DNA from: Pararge aegeria
Lineage: Eukaryota > Arthropoda > Insecta > Lepidoptera > Nymphalidae
Assembly (NCBI RefSeq): GCF_905163445.1
Contig: NC_053184.1
Location: 1,240,001-1,304,000 of the forward strand
Reading direction: 5' to 3'
Length of the DNA stretch: 64,000 bases
The notes under the pieces: generated by a model
Database searches by the model: none
What the model saw: only the letters and a program-made list of their open reading frames with translations
Told to the model about the DNA's origin: nothing
Translations under genes and position numbers: made by a program
In this document: positions 10,036-20,381 of the stretch, in pieces
How the letters are laid out: every line of letters starts with the position of its first letter
Position numbering within the stretch: the first letter of the stretch is position 1

Positions 10036-10299
10036 ATAAAAACCCAATTGAATTATTAGTAGACTACACTTAAATGCCTCCCCGAACAGGTATTCGCAAT
10101 TTGGGCGTCATTATTAATGAATTCATTAGACATGACGAGCGTAATCCAACCAGCTTGTTCGATTAATTTAAATTAATCCCATTTCGGTGGATAATATTTG
10201 CACTGACTTATTAATAGTGTGGTGGGGGAATTAAAGGTGGGGGGTGACCTGCTGTTATAGTATCGTTATCTACGAGTGCTACTTTGTAACTTTGCCCGC

Positions 10300-10440
10300 G
10301 TACAACATCTGATAAGTGACCCTGCTTTCAGAGTCCAAGGAAAGGATTCGATTCCTACAGCTGGATTTTTTTTGTATGATGAGCATAAATGTTTTTAGTG
10401 CCTGGGTTTTTTTCTATATATAAGTACTTATGTATATTAT
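10300..10440 (+). mobile_element. SINE-C, head degenerate
   Basis: GTGACCCTGCTTTCAGAGTC, the B box GGATTCGATTCC and the body ATGATGAGCATAAATGTTTT identify SINE-C. The first 15 bases of the head are not recognisable. Confidence 0.75.
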
Positions 10441-10442
10441 TA

Positions 10443-10515
10443 TGTCCACCAATCTGCACTGGGTCAGCGTGGTGAACAACGACCTGAACCCTTCTCAAAC
10501 ATTGTGGACCCGTAA
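10443..10515 (+). mobile_element. SINE-A 3' fragment
   Basis: CCACCAATCTGCACTGGGTC to CCTTCTCAAACATTGTGGAC matches the SINE-A 3' part, fused directly to the SINE-C tail. The usual tail is replaced by ATCATCATC. Confidence 0.65.
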
Positions 10516-10533
10516 TTTTACTATCATCATCAT

Positions 10534-10630
10534 CCTTAAGTGCACGGACTGCCTCTGCCGCTTGCCTGGTGGGCCTCTCCATGTTGTTTTGCTCCACCTG
10601 TGATCTGTGAGGCGTGTCACGCGATCCGCC
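10534..10630 (-). mobile_element. Possible RTE-like ORF2 fragment
   Basis: One minus-strand frame reads TRLTDHRWSKTTWRGPPGKR, which resembles the RMTDxRWxKxxxEWxPxxGKR segment of RTE-type LINE tails. The longer open frame in this region is in a different frame. Short and decayed. Confidence 0.4.
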
Positions 10631-10884
10631 CATTTCCACGTTAGTTTTTATTTGCGTGGTTTTGCATCAATTGCTTTCCTCTCGGATCTTAGTTTTGTGT
10701 TTGTAATCTTGTGCAGCGTTTTAATAATATATTTGCCAAATTGTGGGTCCATAACAAGTAAACATTTCATTAAACAGACCCTTCACAATCGACTGTCACA
10801 GACAGTGTGCAAAGATTTTAAAAAATAAAATATAAGTAACATTACAATTTAAAGAATGAGAAATATATTTTTGTAGCGAAATAA

Positions 10885-11070
10885 TAATTACAAACTAAAA
10901 TTAATATTTACAATAAATACAAGCAGTTCATTTATGGGCATGGTACCCAAAATGCTGGCTCTATTGACCCTTTGAATTGCTAGACTTACCCGTTGGGCTA
11001 AATAAGCGCCAGATCACCAGACGTAAAAACCAATTTTTGGGACACGATGTTAATAAAGATTTTCGTGTCC
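10885..11070 (-). mobile_element. LINE-Q ORF2 C-terminus and 3' end
   Basis: A minus-strand frame reads GAYLAQRVSLAIQRVNRASI then LGTMP, followed by a stop near the AATATTAATTTTAGTTTGTAA block. The same C-terminal peptide occurs at 28262-28440 and 48371-48640. This is the end of a non-LTR retrotransposon ORF2; the clade is unassigned. The plus-strand open frame at 10977-11171 is a shadow. Confidence 0.75.
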
Positions 11071-12134
11071 GAAGAATATGGGCCCAATGTCTCAAACGCA
11101 ACCGCCTCAAAAACGTAGTCATTACAAATAACGGAGTATTTGTAGTGCTGTACTTTATACTGTCATTTTAAATGAATTAGGCAGATAATACAATTACAAA
11201 TGTTTTTATACAGTTACTAAAGTTAACTAAGTAGTAATTACTGTCACTAAGGTATTATTTTACAATATATTTTTGTTGAGAGTTTCAAAATTTGCTCGCT
11301 TGAATTTTACTAGTGGTAGATTTTTGTAATAGTCTGTTTGTAGACCTTCCGCTGTAGTAATGTTTAGCATGCTCTGTTCCATCCCCCTTTGACCCGTATT
11401 TATATTGTTTTAATGTTGTATTTGAAAAAATCAGACATGGTATAAGGCATGAATGCTACTACATTACAATATGTCAAGTCACAGTAACAATTTCCACCAA
11501 ACAGTGTTCGGTGCCAGTTAATCAACATGTCTAAATGTTGACTCAAGAGTTGTGGAACTTAATTAGTAAGTTGGGAGCACGGTACAACTCCCAACTCGTA
11601 CCGGCGTAGGCTCACTTCAGAGACGAGTGAAACCCGCGCGAGTAACAGGCTACTGGCGGAAAGGGTTTAAGGGTTCCGTACCTCACAAGGAATACCGGCC
11701 AACTGCGAGACGGACTCGCGCACAAATGGTTTCGTAGCATCTATATACGAGTATATAAAATAAATTTGTGTTAGTTACACCCATTGTCCATTCACACCTA
11801 ATTAAACAGTTAAGGCTATAAAGAATTATTGAGAGCAAAAAATTGCATTCCTTTAATCCAAATTCCTGTTCATATGAAAAGGAAGAAGGAAGAAGCATCT
11901 CGCAGGACCTTCCTCAAGCCATTAGCAGGAGGCCAATCAATTTGTCAGAGCCATCAGTGCGGCGTTGTCAATTCGTCGCGAGTCACTCGACGCTGCTTCC
12001 AAAACAACTGCACGGACGATAAAAGCGCCACGCATCCGGTTCCGGCCGCCCGCGCCGCACAAGATGTGGCAAAGAATCATTAATTATGTAGATACACCCA
12101 ATGCAGTGCTGCTAACACTGTTTAAGTTTATCCT
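11071..12134. other. Unassigned stretch with GC-richer segment
   Basis: No repeat recognised. The segment 11930-12075 is notably GC-rich for this window (GTTCCGGCCGCCCGCGCCGC) and spanned by two short overlapping open frames without motifs. It could be a promoter or untranslated exon, but nothing proves it. Confidence 0.4.
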
Positions 12135-12310
12135 TTTATCCTACTAATATTATATAACTTAATCACTCAAAAACTACTGAACGGATTTGGATGAAATTTG
12201 GCATGCATGTAGCCTTGGACATGGAAAAGAATATAGGCTACATTTTATCGATTCCTTAATTAATTACCGAGGGAAAATTGAAAATTGTATACGAGCAAAG
12301 CCGCGAGAAG
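12135..12310 (+). mobile_element. REP-H copy
   Basis: The phrase CTACTAATATTATATAACTT, then ACTACTGAACGGATTTGGAT, GCATGCATGTAGCC and GCAAAGCCGCGAGAAGACAG follow the order seen in a widespread lepidopteran interspersed repeat and in the copy at 60640-60970. It is non-coding. Confidence 0.7.
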
Positions 12311-12726
12311 ACAGTTTTGAAATTTTGTATGCCTAATGTGCTATGGAAGAGGACTTATCACTTACCACGTGGTGAGATTGCAGGAATAAAAAAAAACAAC
12401 AAAAAAACCTTCGGACTTTTGCCCGATGGCAGGGTATGTAGACTTACACGGACTAAAATACCCTCCACGTATCTGCCAGCTCTGCAAGGAGCCGCTAAAG
12501 AGCGTTGAACTACTTTATCATTCTCAGCTTCATACTGTTGCAGTCCAGTATAGAATAGCTACTACACTTACTCACACCCCTAATATCTCTCCTGGCTCAC
12601 ACCTGTTTTACGACATCATTCTGATCCAAACTGTATGGTTGACGAGCATCTGACAAACAGAGTACATCAAGGTTCTTAAATCAAAACTCATGATAACTCC
12701 ACAGTGTTTTTTTTATTATAATAATT
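12311..12726. other. Unassigned stretch
   Basis: A short REP-H-like phrase (GCTATGGAAGAGGAC) and a SINE-B-like GGTGAGATTGCAGGAATAAAA occur at 12340-12395. Nothing else is assignable. Confidence 0.4.
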
Positions 12727-12880
12727 TGAGGTGTAGGTGTTAAACCTCGTGTGCCTGTAATGACACCGGCAATCACGCCCATCAGACCGGAACACAGCAT
12801 TGCAACAATGTGGTTTAGCGGCAGAAATAAGCATGGCGATTGTAATTCTCTGGACGAGCTCTACTACTGCTTTTGAAAGT
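12727..12880 (-). mobile_element. REP-G copy
   Basis: On plus, GGTGTAGGTGTTAAACCTCG, TGACACCGGCAATCACGCCC and GCAGAAATAAGCATGGCG match the copies at 15630, 31640, 59655 and 59868. REP-G has an A-rich end in the sense direction (59840-59860), so it is probably a retroposed 3' end. Confidence 0.75.
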
Positions 12881-13249
12881 CTTTTTAAACAGTAGTCTCA
12901 TAAATAAACGTAATAAGAGATTACTGTGCAAATACAACAAAAAGATGTAGAATTGAGTCTTATTCAAACGAATTCGAAGCCCAATACAATATTCAGCGGA
13001 TCGCATTATGCAATGGGGCCCTAAGTCGCAAAATCAATATGGCGGATGTTTTACGAAAGGTTCTTGTTGACTTCGTCATAAATATTTAAATGGACGTTGA
13101 TTTCTTTAGGTGCTGTGACAATAAACAAATTAATGCGACCTTTCGACTTTTATTTTTTGTTATTTTAATTAAAGAAGGAGCGAAGGACATAATTCCGATA
13201 AATAGGAGCCTACCTAAAGCTGTATGTACCTACACTTTTTTATGAATAC
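12881..13249. other. Unassigned stretch
   Basis: No coding region or known repeat seen. Confidence 0.45.
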
Positions 13250-13345
13250 CATTTTTCGGATTGTGTGGCTGATTAACCCTAATGATTTTAACAGCGTAAC
13301 GCGAGCTTGTTGGCGTGCCTCGAAATGATGATGTTTATAACACGT
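13250..13345 (-). mobile_element. REP-F 3' end
   Basis: CCTAATGATTTTAACAGCGT with flanking GGATTGTGTG is shared with 45688-45740. On the minus strand in the second copy this runs into an A-rich tail, so REP-F is probably a retroelement 3' end. Confidence 0.55.
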
Positions 13346-13503
13346 ACAAAGCGCTTTTCACTTACGATTCTTATACGTAGCGTTAAATTTTGGAACGCAT
13401 CGGTGTTTCCTGTTACATGCAACTTAAATGTAAATTAATATAGTTAATATTTAAAATTAATATAGTATTTGTAAGACAACATATTAGTCTATAGAAACAA
13501 AAA

Positions 13504-13970
13504 GTGGATATAAACAGTCGACTTACAAGAAATGGTCATAAATTAGTGTCATCTGCATATCTTCTGCGAAAGGTGCAGAAGTTATTTGTGGGATTGAGTA
13601 TACGCTTTTATAACATGATTCCTAAAGTCATTTTGGACCTACCAATGCATAAGTTTAAAGAATTTGTTAAAACACATTTATTACAGCGAGGTTACTATAC
13701 AATTGATGAATTTCTTAATGACAAGGTTGCTTGGAAGCATCCGGCTCCGCTTTCATTTCTCACAAGATAGAACAATGAATTTTAAAATGTAAAATGTAAA
13801 TTGTTGATATTCTAGAAGAGCAACTGCTGAGTTTCTTGCCGGCTTCTTATTGGTAGATTCTGCCTTCCGAACCGGTGGTAGAGTCACTATACACAGACAG
13901 ACTTGACGTTTCAAAAGTGCTTATAATAGGCCTATTTGAAATGAATGTAAAATATATATATATTTTTTAA
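13504..13970 (+). mobile_element. LINE-Y ORF2 C-terminus and 3' end
   Basis: An 88-codon open frame (13504-13770) ends a non-LTR ORF2. Landmarks are VGLSIRFYNMIPKVILDLP, KFKEFVKTHLLQRGYYTID and DEFLNDKVAW, the typical post-RT tail (RxYNxLP...FKxxxKxxLxxxxYY) of CR1/Jockey-type lepidopteran LINEs. The 3' part carries ACCGGTGGTAGAGTCACTAT, CAGACAGACTTGACGTTTCA and CTATTTGAAATGAATG, which recurs at 28915-29035. The RT domain is missing, so this is a 5'-truncated copy with an intact surviving frame. Confidence 0.85.
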
Positions 13971-14132
13971 TGTCTTCAAGGCAAGAGTGAATAGGCATTT
14001 TCTAGGCAAGCACGCCCCAACTTACGCGTTATTGCTACAGGCATGATAGCTGTCTAGCGCAAGCCTATCTAGAATTTAAAAAAAAAGTTTCTAGAGTTGT
14101 CGCCGAATATCTGTTTGGTTTGGTTTGATTGG

Positions 14133-14222
14133 TACATAGATTAAGGAAATTATAGATAACACCGTAAAGATTCTCCTGCTTTTCGCGGAGTATAGAAAAA
14201 TAAGCTTAATTATCATACTTAG
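14133..14222 (+). mobile_element. MITE-1 right end
   Basis: GATTCTCCTGCTTTTCGCGG then AGTATAG and AAGCTTAATTATCATA match the right terminus of MITE-1. The left part is missing. Confidence 0.75.
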
Positions 14223-14666
14223 GGCTTTTCTTAACTAGTTACTGCTTCGTGACGTCGGAACTTGGCAACTTGACAACTCTCAAATATTTTTATTCGTGAC
14301 TTAAAAAGACGCAACATACGCATTTATAATAATGTTTAAATTACGAAGTATCGTCACATGTACGTGAGCGCTTCATTGTTGGCTCAACGAATTTAATTTA
14401 GCAAACTCCGCGTGGATAATTTTATTTAGAGCAAACCTGCTTAACAAAGTTTCAGTGAAATATCGCATAAAATAGACTGGCTGTAAAATGGCCCATTTTA
14501 GCCAATTAGCATGAGACGGACGAGTTCACAACTCCCGGGGACCCACCTTTCTGTTAACAGATATGAAATTTCGGATTCCTCTTATGGTAGCGGGCTATTT
14601 TTCTGTATCTACTTTCGAAAACAATTATTTTTTTATGAAACACTCCAAATGCTTACTGCAACATTA
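14223..14666. other. Unassigned stretch
   Basis: No repeat or gene recognised. Confidence 0.45.
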
Positions 14667-14930
14667 ATAATTATAATGAATTTGGTAAAAATTAACACAT
14701 AAAACAACATAATATAAATTACACGCAACACAAGAAAAATATCAAGGAGAGCATAAAAAAAAAAATCTTAAAATTAGGTAACTAAATAAAAAAATAATTA
14801 TAATGAATCTTTTATTTGGAAAAAGGAACACATTAAACAACAAAATATAAAGTACACGCAACACAAAAACTTATAGGAAAACATAAAAGAAAATGTTAAA
14901 ATTAGCAACCTAAATAAAATTAAATAAACT
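14667..14930. repeat. Tandem duplication, unit about 127 bp
   Basis: Copy 1 starts at 14667 and copy 2 at 14794, both with ATAATTATAATGAAT. They share TAAACAACA(T/A)AATATAAA and ACACGCAACACAA in the same order, diverged by substitutions and small indels. A partial third start may occur near 14940. Strongly A-rich; no coding. Confidence 0.75.
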
Positions 14931-15161
14931 AAAAACAAATAAATATAATGATACGTGGGCAGTGAGTGCTCCATATGTGTGTTATGTGTATATATAAACA
15001 AAAGCAAAGTCGACCCGCGCCAATACTAGATGGCATTAGTGGTAGATGAGTGAAATGTAGATCGTGCTGAGATTTTTTATTTCTTTACAAGTGTGTTTTA
15101 AAACATCATACAGATTCATGTTCCTCACGTACAAGTAAAAGTGTACAAGGTTACAAGTCCT

Positions 15162-15370
15162 TACTCATATTATAAATGCGAAATTGTGTTCGTTTGTTTG
15201 TCCTACCTTCACGCCCTAACAAAGCAGCGAATCAACTTGATCTTTGGCATAGAGTTAATTGAAAGGACGGAGGGTAGACATATGCAACTTTATCCCAGTT
15301 TCCACAGTATTTGTAAGAGATCGTAAAAAACGCGTGCGAAGAATCCGTGAAACAGCTGGTTTTTTTTTAT
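15162..15370 (+). mobile_element. REP-H copy
   Basis: TACTCATATTATAAATGCGA and GTTTGTTTGTCCTACCTTCA, then CAACTTGATCTTTGGCATAG and an AGCTGG-type end. The order matches the copy at 43088-43330. The 61-codon open frame here is not a gene. Confidence 0.75.
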
Positions 15371-15629
15371 ATTTTTGAGTTTGCTAAAATTTAGTATACT
15401 ATAAAAGATAATCCTATTTTTCTTTTTCTTTTAAACGTTTAAATAAATTATGGAAAAGAAATGGAATAACTAACTCGGACAGTTTTTTAGATCTCAGCAA
15501 TATAATGGTTGCTTACAAACGAAACTAATTATTATGCTGCACATAAAAGGCTTGGTTTATTTTGTAAGCGGTTGAATAATTTTACCAAATAATGTTTACA
15601 AGTTTCCTTCGTAGTTTAAATAGTATGAG

Positions 15630-15850
15630 AGCTTTTTGTGCCAGAGTTCGCCTGGGGAACTACTCCCGCCATGCTTATTTCGGCCAAGTAGCATTGTTAC
15701 AATGCTGAGTTCCAATCTGAAGGATGTTGTCGACAGTGGTGTTAAAGGCACATCAGGCTTAACAACTACACCTAGGTCGGACATTGCAGGACATGTTTTT
15801 AGCATGCCTTGCGAAGTTTTGTGCGGTTTATATGCGATGGTTATCAGTGA
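15630..15850 (+). mobile_element. REP-G copy, cut by MITE-4
   Basis: CCGCCATGCTTATTTCGGCC, TCTGAAGGATGTTGTCGACA, GGCACATCAGGCTTAACAAC and GCGATGGTTATCAGTGA follow the sense order of REP-G. The expected A-rich end is replaced by MITE-4 from 15855. The overlapping open frames on both strands are incidental. Confidence 0.75.
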
Positions 15851-15854
15851 TTAT

Positions 15855-16104
15855 CAGCACGGCTAGCATGGGCGGGAGACAATTATATCCCCCGGGGAAA
15901 GGATATAAATTTATCTTCTCCCACAACTTTATCAACTCTCAGAGCACTGGCGCACAGGTGGAAATATATGTGTAATAATAAACGGGGGTAAACTACTCCT
16001 ATTCCATGTTCCCGGGCTTTATGAGATGGACACGTTAATTATAACCCTTATAAGGGGATATAATAAGGGGATATAATTTTTATCTCCTGCCCGTGCTAGC
16101 CCTG
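15855..16104. mobile_element. MITE-4, about 250 bp with long imperfect inverted repeats
   Basis: The left arm CAGCACGGCTAGCATGGGCG then GGAGA...AATTATATCCCC is matched inversely by the right arm ending in TATCTCCTGCCCGTGCTAGC. Arms are near 38 bp with a few mismatches. The interior has a direct repeat ATAAGGGGATATA (about 16052-16078) and no coding. It truncates a REP-G copy on its left. Confidence 0.75.
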
Positions 16105-16142
16105 CATGTGGGACATTAGCTTGGTCCACCAATTATTTCTTT

Positions 16143-16200
16143 GAATCAATCAATCAATCACATCTTTATTCAGTTTGGGCTATAGTTACAACACATATGA
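16143..16200 (-). mobile_element. Retroelement 3' end with GATT repeat tail
   Basis: On the minus strand this ends as GAATAAAGATGTGATTGATT plus further GATT units. An AATAAA-type signal followed by a short tandem tail is typical of a non-LTR 3' terminus. The upstream body is not recognisable. Confidence 0.5.
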
Positions 16201-16724
16201 ACGTCATACATTTTTCGTTTAATAAATATAATAATAACACTTATATTAATGTAAAAAAACTACAATGATCAATAATTAACAATTAAAATAAAGTAAAGTT
16301 TATGTTACAGCCTTAAAATATATAAAAGATGTTTAATAAAATTTAGTTCTAAAGCATTCATTAATTTGTTGTATAAAAAAAAAAAAGAAAGGTGCCATCA
16401 AATGACTTCAACGAGTTTCGTGCGCGAGTCATCTTGTTACTATATTTTTACGCACAACGTGGCACAACGTAAATAAACCAGTGGGTTTAGATGTATAATT
16501 TTTTGTTCCCAGATTTTTTTTGTAACTTCTAAGAAATAATTTTTCAAACTAAGTGGTTGCATAAAATTTGAAATTTGAAACAAATCAAAGTTGCATAACC
16601 GGTGGGATTCCAGCCTGCATTTCCCTGGCTAGTGCGGCTGGAGTGCTATGCCAATAATTCACCCACGCGCCGATGTCGATTTTCCAATATAGTTTTATGA
16701 ATGTAAGCGACTTTGTTACTTTTT
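16201..16724. other. Unassigned stretch
   Basis: AT-rich with poly-A at 16376-16387. A possible body for the retroelement tail at 16143, but with no recognisable domain. Confidence 0.4.
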
Positions 16725-16965
16725 GACGACTTAAGTGGGAGATCCTGTGTTTGATCCGCGACAGGCGCAATTTGGGAATTTATAATTTTTCAATTTTCTC
16801 AGATCTGGTCTGTTCCTTCGGCCGCGGCCAGTTAAGTTAGTTAGTTTAAGCGATTTCGGTATGATGCTATGAGCTGCCATACCCCTAACAGATTAGCCCG
16901 TTACCATATTAGACTGCACCATCACTGACAAGCAGGTGAGATTTCAATCAAGTGCTAACTTGAAG
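16725..16965 (+). mobile_element. SINE-B, head degenerate
   Basis: GACTTAAGTGGGAGATCCTG, a degenerate B box GTTTGATCC, GGCGCAATTTGGGAATTTAT, the ACCCCTAACAGATTAGCCCG block and a tail CAGGTGAGATTTCAATCAAG give the full body in order. Confidence 0.85.
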
Positions 16966-17799
16966 ATTAATAAACAAAAGTCTACAAATCACATTTGCAT
17001 TTGTATATCCGCACCGACATCGTACGGAAATAAATTAGGAAATAAAAGAGTGAAAGTTACTGCACTGTAAATTTCTTTTTCAGCGACTTGGTTTCAAAGA
17101 TATTCTATTTTTGTATTGACAAAAAATCTATATAAAAACCAGCTTAAAAAATATCTAAACTATGGTAAAAACAGTGACAAAATCCATTGCGTGCCTTTGT
17201 AGCAGTTTTTAGTAATAAATAAAAATAAAAATGCGTATAAGAAACTCAGGTCAGATGTTCTCGTACACATACGAGAACAACTTATCTCTAAGGAGATTTC
17301 TTCCAGAAGCCCCTATAGTAAGTGGTATTTAAAGGTATTTTTATTATTTATCTCTGAATAACTGTATTAAGTGACATAATATATATACGTCTGTATAGCT
17401 TTACTGCATTAACTATTAAATAATTAAACAAAAATAAAATTATGGATTACTGTATCAATCAAATTTTTATTATATTTAAAATGTCAATTGAAGTAGAAGG
17501 TCCTGTACCAGTACAGTGCCTATTTTTTTTATTATTTATTTTTAATGTTGTTCAAATTAAATTGTATATCATCCTCTTAGAAACTTTGCGTTTGAGGTGA
17601 TGGCGAGTTCGCAAGTATATGTGTCTATGATTGTGTGAATATTTAAACAGCTTACTATAAACGTTTACGTTAAGGCATTCTTTATCGAACAGTGGTAGTT
17701 TTTGAACTGTTGGCTAAAAAATGTTCCTTAAAAATATTGGTTATTTTCATTCAAACATTGCAAATGGGTGATATTTGATACCCAAAATATTGTTGATGC
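16966..17799. other. Unassigned AT-rich stretch
   Basis: Contains a small perfect hairpin at 17256-17279 (10-bp arms TGTTCTCGTA, loop CACA). No gene or repeat family. Confidence 0.45.
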
Positions 17800-17895
17800 C
17801 TACCGTTAAGTTTTATAACTTGTACTGAAGATTATATCTATATTATATTATCATCTGCTCGCTTAGTGTCCATACCCTGTATGTTCACGCCATTG
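17800..17895 (+). mobile_element. MITE-2 right half
   Basis: TTATAACTTGTACTGAAGAT and TATTATCATCTGCTCG, then CCATACCCTGTATG and CACGCCATTG align with 21455-21533. No left end is visible. Confidence 0.55.
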
Positions 17896-18188
17896 ACTGA
17901 CATATGCTGAAAACCTACGTCCTTGACCCAAAAAGAAACACCAAATCTAAGAACCTATACTAAAATGAAGCAATCCGGTATATAGTGCGACGTCGCATGG
18001 GAAATCAGACTGCCTTCAGTCACTCCGGGGCCTACGATGTATATTTATGGTGCCCTGTCAGAGGTCGATCGACTCCAGGGGGTTCGGGGACGGGGAATGA
18101 CCTCAGACGTACGTCTGGCAGAATACATACTAATATAGTACCTCTTTTTTTTTTTTTTTTGAGAACCGACTATTACGAGCATATTTTT

Positions 18189-18455
18189 TTATTAACTACA
18201 AGTTAGCCCATGACTGCAATCTCAGCTGGTGGTAAGTGATGATGCAGTCTACGATGGTAGCGGCCTAACCTGTTAGGGAGTATAGTAGACATTCCCTCTA
18301 GTCGGTTTCTACTTCTAGCCACGGCGAAAGCATCCCACCAGACCAGCCCAAAGAAACTCCAAAAATTATAAATTCCCATATTGCCCCTGCCGGAAGTCGA
18401 ACCCAGGACCTCCTTCTTTAATTCACTACGCTCACCGCTGAGCCAGGGTGGTCGT
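18189..18455 (-). mobile_element. SINE-B, near full length
   Basis: On the minus strand it runs from the head (CACCCTGGCTCAGCGGTGAG) and B box GGGTTCGACTTCC through CAATATGGGAATTTATAA to the tail CAGCTGAGATTGCAGTCATG. The T-rich run near 18143-18160 on plus lies just beyond the tail. Confidence 0.85.
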
Positions 18456-18784
18456 CAAACCACAAATTTGTTATCTATGTACGATTGCATTGTTTAATTG
18501 ACCTTTGCAAAATTTTCATCCTAAGGGTGAAAACAGGGTAGGACAGAATAGAATAGGATACCTACTTTTTAGCCTAGAATCACGAACGTGAGATTTTACA
18601 AAAACTAAAAAGAAACACGGAAAAAGTAACGGGCAGCAAGCTTTGAATATATGTAGGGATTTCTATAATTATTTCAGAAGGCATCGTTATGTAGCCATAA
18701 GGTCACCAAATTGTACTCTCTATGTGCATATCTCTGTAATATATATTTTTTGTGTACAGTAGAAGAGTATTCTTTCATTAATTT
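18456..18784. other. Unassigned stretch
   Basis: No supported feature. Confidence 0.4.
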
Positions 18785-18975
18785 TTATTTTTTACTAGCA
18801 GTTGGCCGCGTTTTTTATCCGCCTTTACTGCGGTTTTTTAGAAATCCCCTTTGCTACTCTCCGTTCTTTCAACTAACTCTATGCCGAAAATTAAGTTGAT
18901 TGATCGCTTAGATAAAGCGTGAAGCAAAGACAAACAAACAAACTTTCGCATTTATAATATTAGTAAGGATAGAGC
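18785..18975 (-). mobile_element. REP-H copy
   Basis: Minus strand: CCTTACTAATATTATAAATG, CGAAAGTTTGTTTGTTTGTC, then the ATCAACTTAATTTTCGGCAT segment, ending AACTGCTAGTA. All landmarks of REP-H are in order. Confidence 0.75.
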
Positions 18976-19244
18976 TCTGCCTTTCTATTTGTGAACAAAT
19001 AAAATGCATAATACATTCAGCTTAAGAATATTCCCAACATTTCTCGGGCGACGTCGCCGAGCGTTTTCTATTCCATCCTTCCCGGGAAGTCGTTAACGTT
19101 GGACGGTTAGTGCGGCCCACTGTTGGCTTAGTATTATCTTGTTAGAATTTAAAAATTTATTCGCGTCCCGCGATAGCGAGATTCTTTCACGGGAAATAAG
19201 ATTTATAAAGACTGCGAGAAGTTTGCAGCTGTGGGATCTCGGCT

Positions 19245-19335
19245 TTTTGATAGAAAAAAGTTTGTTGTGGTCTTCTTCTTAGACCAGGGAGCGTTTGGAA
19301 CCCTCGTAGCTTTGATTTAAATTTGACGAATCTAG
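19245..19335 (+). mobile_element. LINE-T fragment
   Basis: GTTTGTTGTGGTCTTCTTCT, GACCAGGGAGCGTTTGGAAC and CCTCGTAGCTTTGATTT match the LINE-T block at 38.4 and 42.4 kb. Neither the tail nor the upstream part is present. Confidence 0.65.
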
Positions 19336-19460
19336 AATAAAACCGTAATTAACACGGGCCTCAGCTATTATAATAAAGAAAATGGTATTCAAATCGGTTC
19401 ATCCGTTTAAGCAATTCGATAATACAGACAGATAGATAGGCAGAGAGGTAAAATGTAATA
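19336..19460 (-). mobile_element. Possible REP-H-like fragment
   Basis: CAGACAGATAGATAGGCAGA on plus, together with AAATCGGTTCATCCGTTTAA, is typical of the target-proximal part of REP-H-like lepidopteran repeats read in reverse. Weakly supported. Confidence 0.4.
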
Positions 19461-19761
19461 TTTTGCTTCGGTGATTAATAAAATGAAGGCTGAGAGGTGA
19501 AAATCTTTAAGAATATTTCGAGTTGGATATCTTTATTCTCTAGAGACCTAACGTCTAGGTGGCCGAGTGTCGACTTGGTGGTTAAAGGAATTAACTTGGA
19601 AACATTTTCAAATAAAATATTTAAAGCATTCCTATTTTCTCCTAGTGGAGCACACTTTAATTCGTATAATTCAGATTGTGTCTTGCAATACAACTGTTTG
19701 TATTCTTAATGGGGCTTATTTTTTAGGAGAGATGTAAATAAAATTTTAAAGAAAACTTTTA
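19461..19761. other. Unassigned stretch
   Basis: Overlapping 70-72 codon open frames occur on both strands at 19475-19709. They mirror each other and have no motif, so they are not credited. Confidence 0.4.
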
Positions 19762-19985
19762 CGTTGACGGCCGATTGCCGCAGTTTGCAGCGACCCTTCT
19801 TTCTGAGTACAAGGCTGTGGGTTTGATTCCCAAATTTTCCTGGAAAATTTGTGATGAGCATGAATGTTTTTCAGTGTCTGGGTGTTTATATGTTTATTGC
19901 TCTCTATTTATCTATAAGCTACGCTTACTTTGGGGCTTTTTTGTTTTTATAAATATACTTCGAGTATATTTATAAAATCAAAAAA
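19762..19985 (+). mobile_element. SINE-C copy ending in a perfect hairpin
   Basis: The head GACGGCCGATTGCCGCAGTT, B box GGGTTTGATTCCC, body GTGATGAGCATGAATGTTTT and the CTACGCTTACTTTGGGGC block are all present. At its end, 19945-19959 and 19963-19977 are exact 15-bp reverse complements around the loop TCG. Confidence 0.85.
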
Positions 19986-20194
19986 CTTTTTATTTTGTCA
20001 TTGTACGACAGTTCGGAGCGAGGTGATCGCGTCTGTGTTTGCAGTAACCCTCTGTACCTTCTTAGTAACCGTTAATAATACAATTTCCAGGAGGTCAATC
20101 TTTTTTTCCAACTACGCGGGAGTGTACAAGTGTGTACCCAAACTGTGTGTGTGCACGCTCTATTTCTTCACTCTCTTTGTCCGACGGCAGCTCT

Positions 20195-20381
20195 GACGCG
20201 ACCGTATAAAGAATAGGTGGTGGACAGGCAGCTTAACATGCTCTCCAAGATATAACCACCAATTTTGGAACTAGTACTAAGAATTTTGAATTGAAAATCC
20301 AATACAATAAATTGGCCCAGGTATCGAAACCAGGACCTCGTGCGTGGCAGTCGAGCATGTTTACCACTAAACCGACGAGGC
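20195..20381 (-). mobile_element. SINE-D: tRNA-Gly(GCC)-like head
   Basis: The minus strand from 20381 reads GCCTCGTCGGTTTAGTGGTA, then CTCGACTGCCACGCACGAG and the T-arm GGTTTCGATACC. A-box spacing, an anticodon stem-loop with GCC, and the B box closely follow eukaryotic tRNA-Gly(GCC). The 3' acceptor strand does not pair with the 5' strand, and an unrelated body of about 120 bases follows (CAATTTATTGTATTGGATTT...). So it is a tRNA-derived SINE or retro-pseudogene, not a working tRNA. Confidence 0.75.

Noticed and set aside
10355..10639. 94-codon minus-strand frame
   Set aside because: The RTE-like peptide in this area lies in a different frame. This frame crosses SINE-A and SINE-C sequence.
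17985..18206. 73-codon frame with a G-rich start
   Set aside because: It runs into a poly-T tract and the flank of SINE-B, and no family is recognised.
20312..20381. Functional tRNA-Gly gene
   Set aside because: The acceptor stem strands do not pair and a SINE-like body replaces the 3' end.
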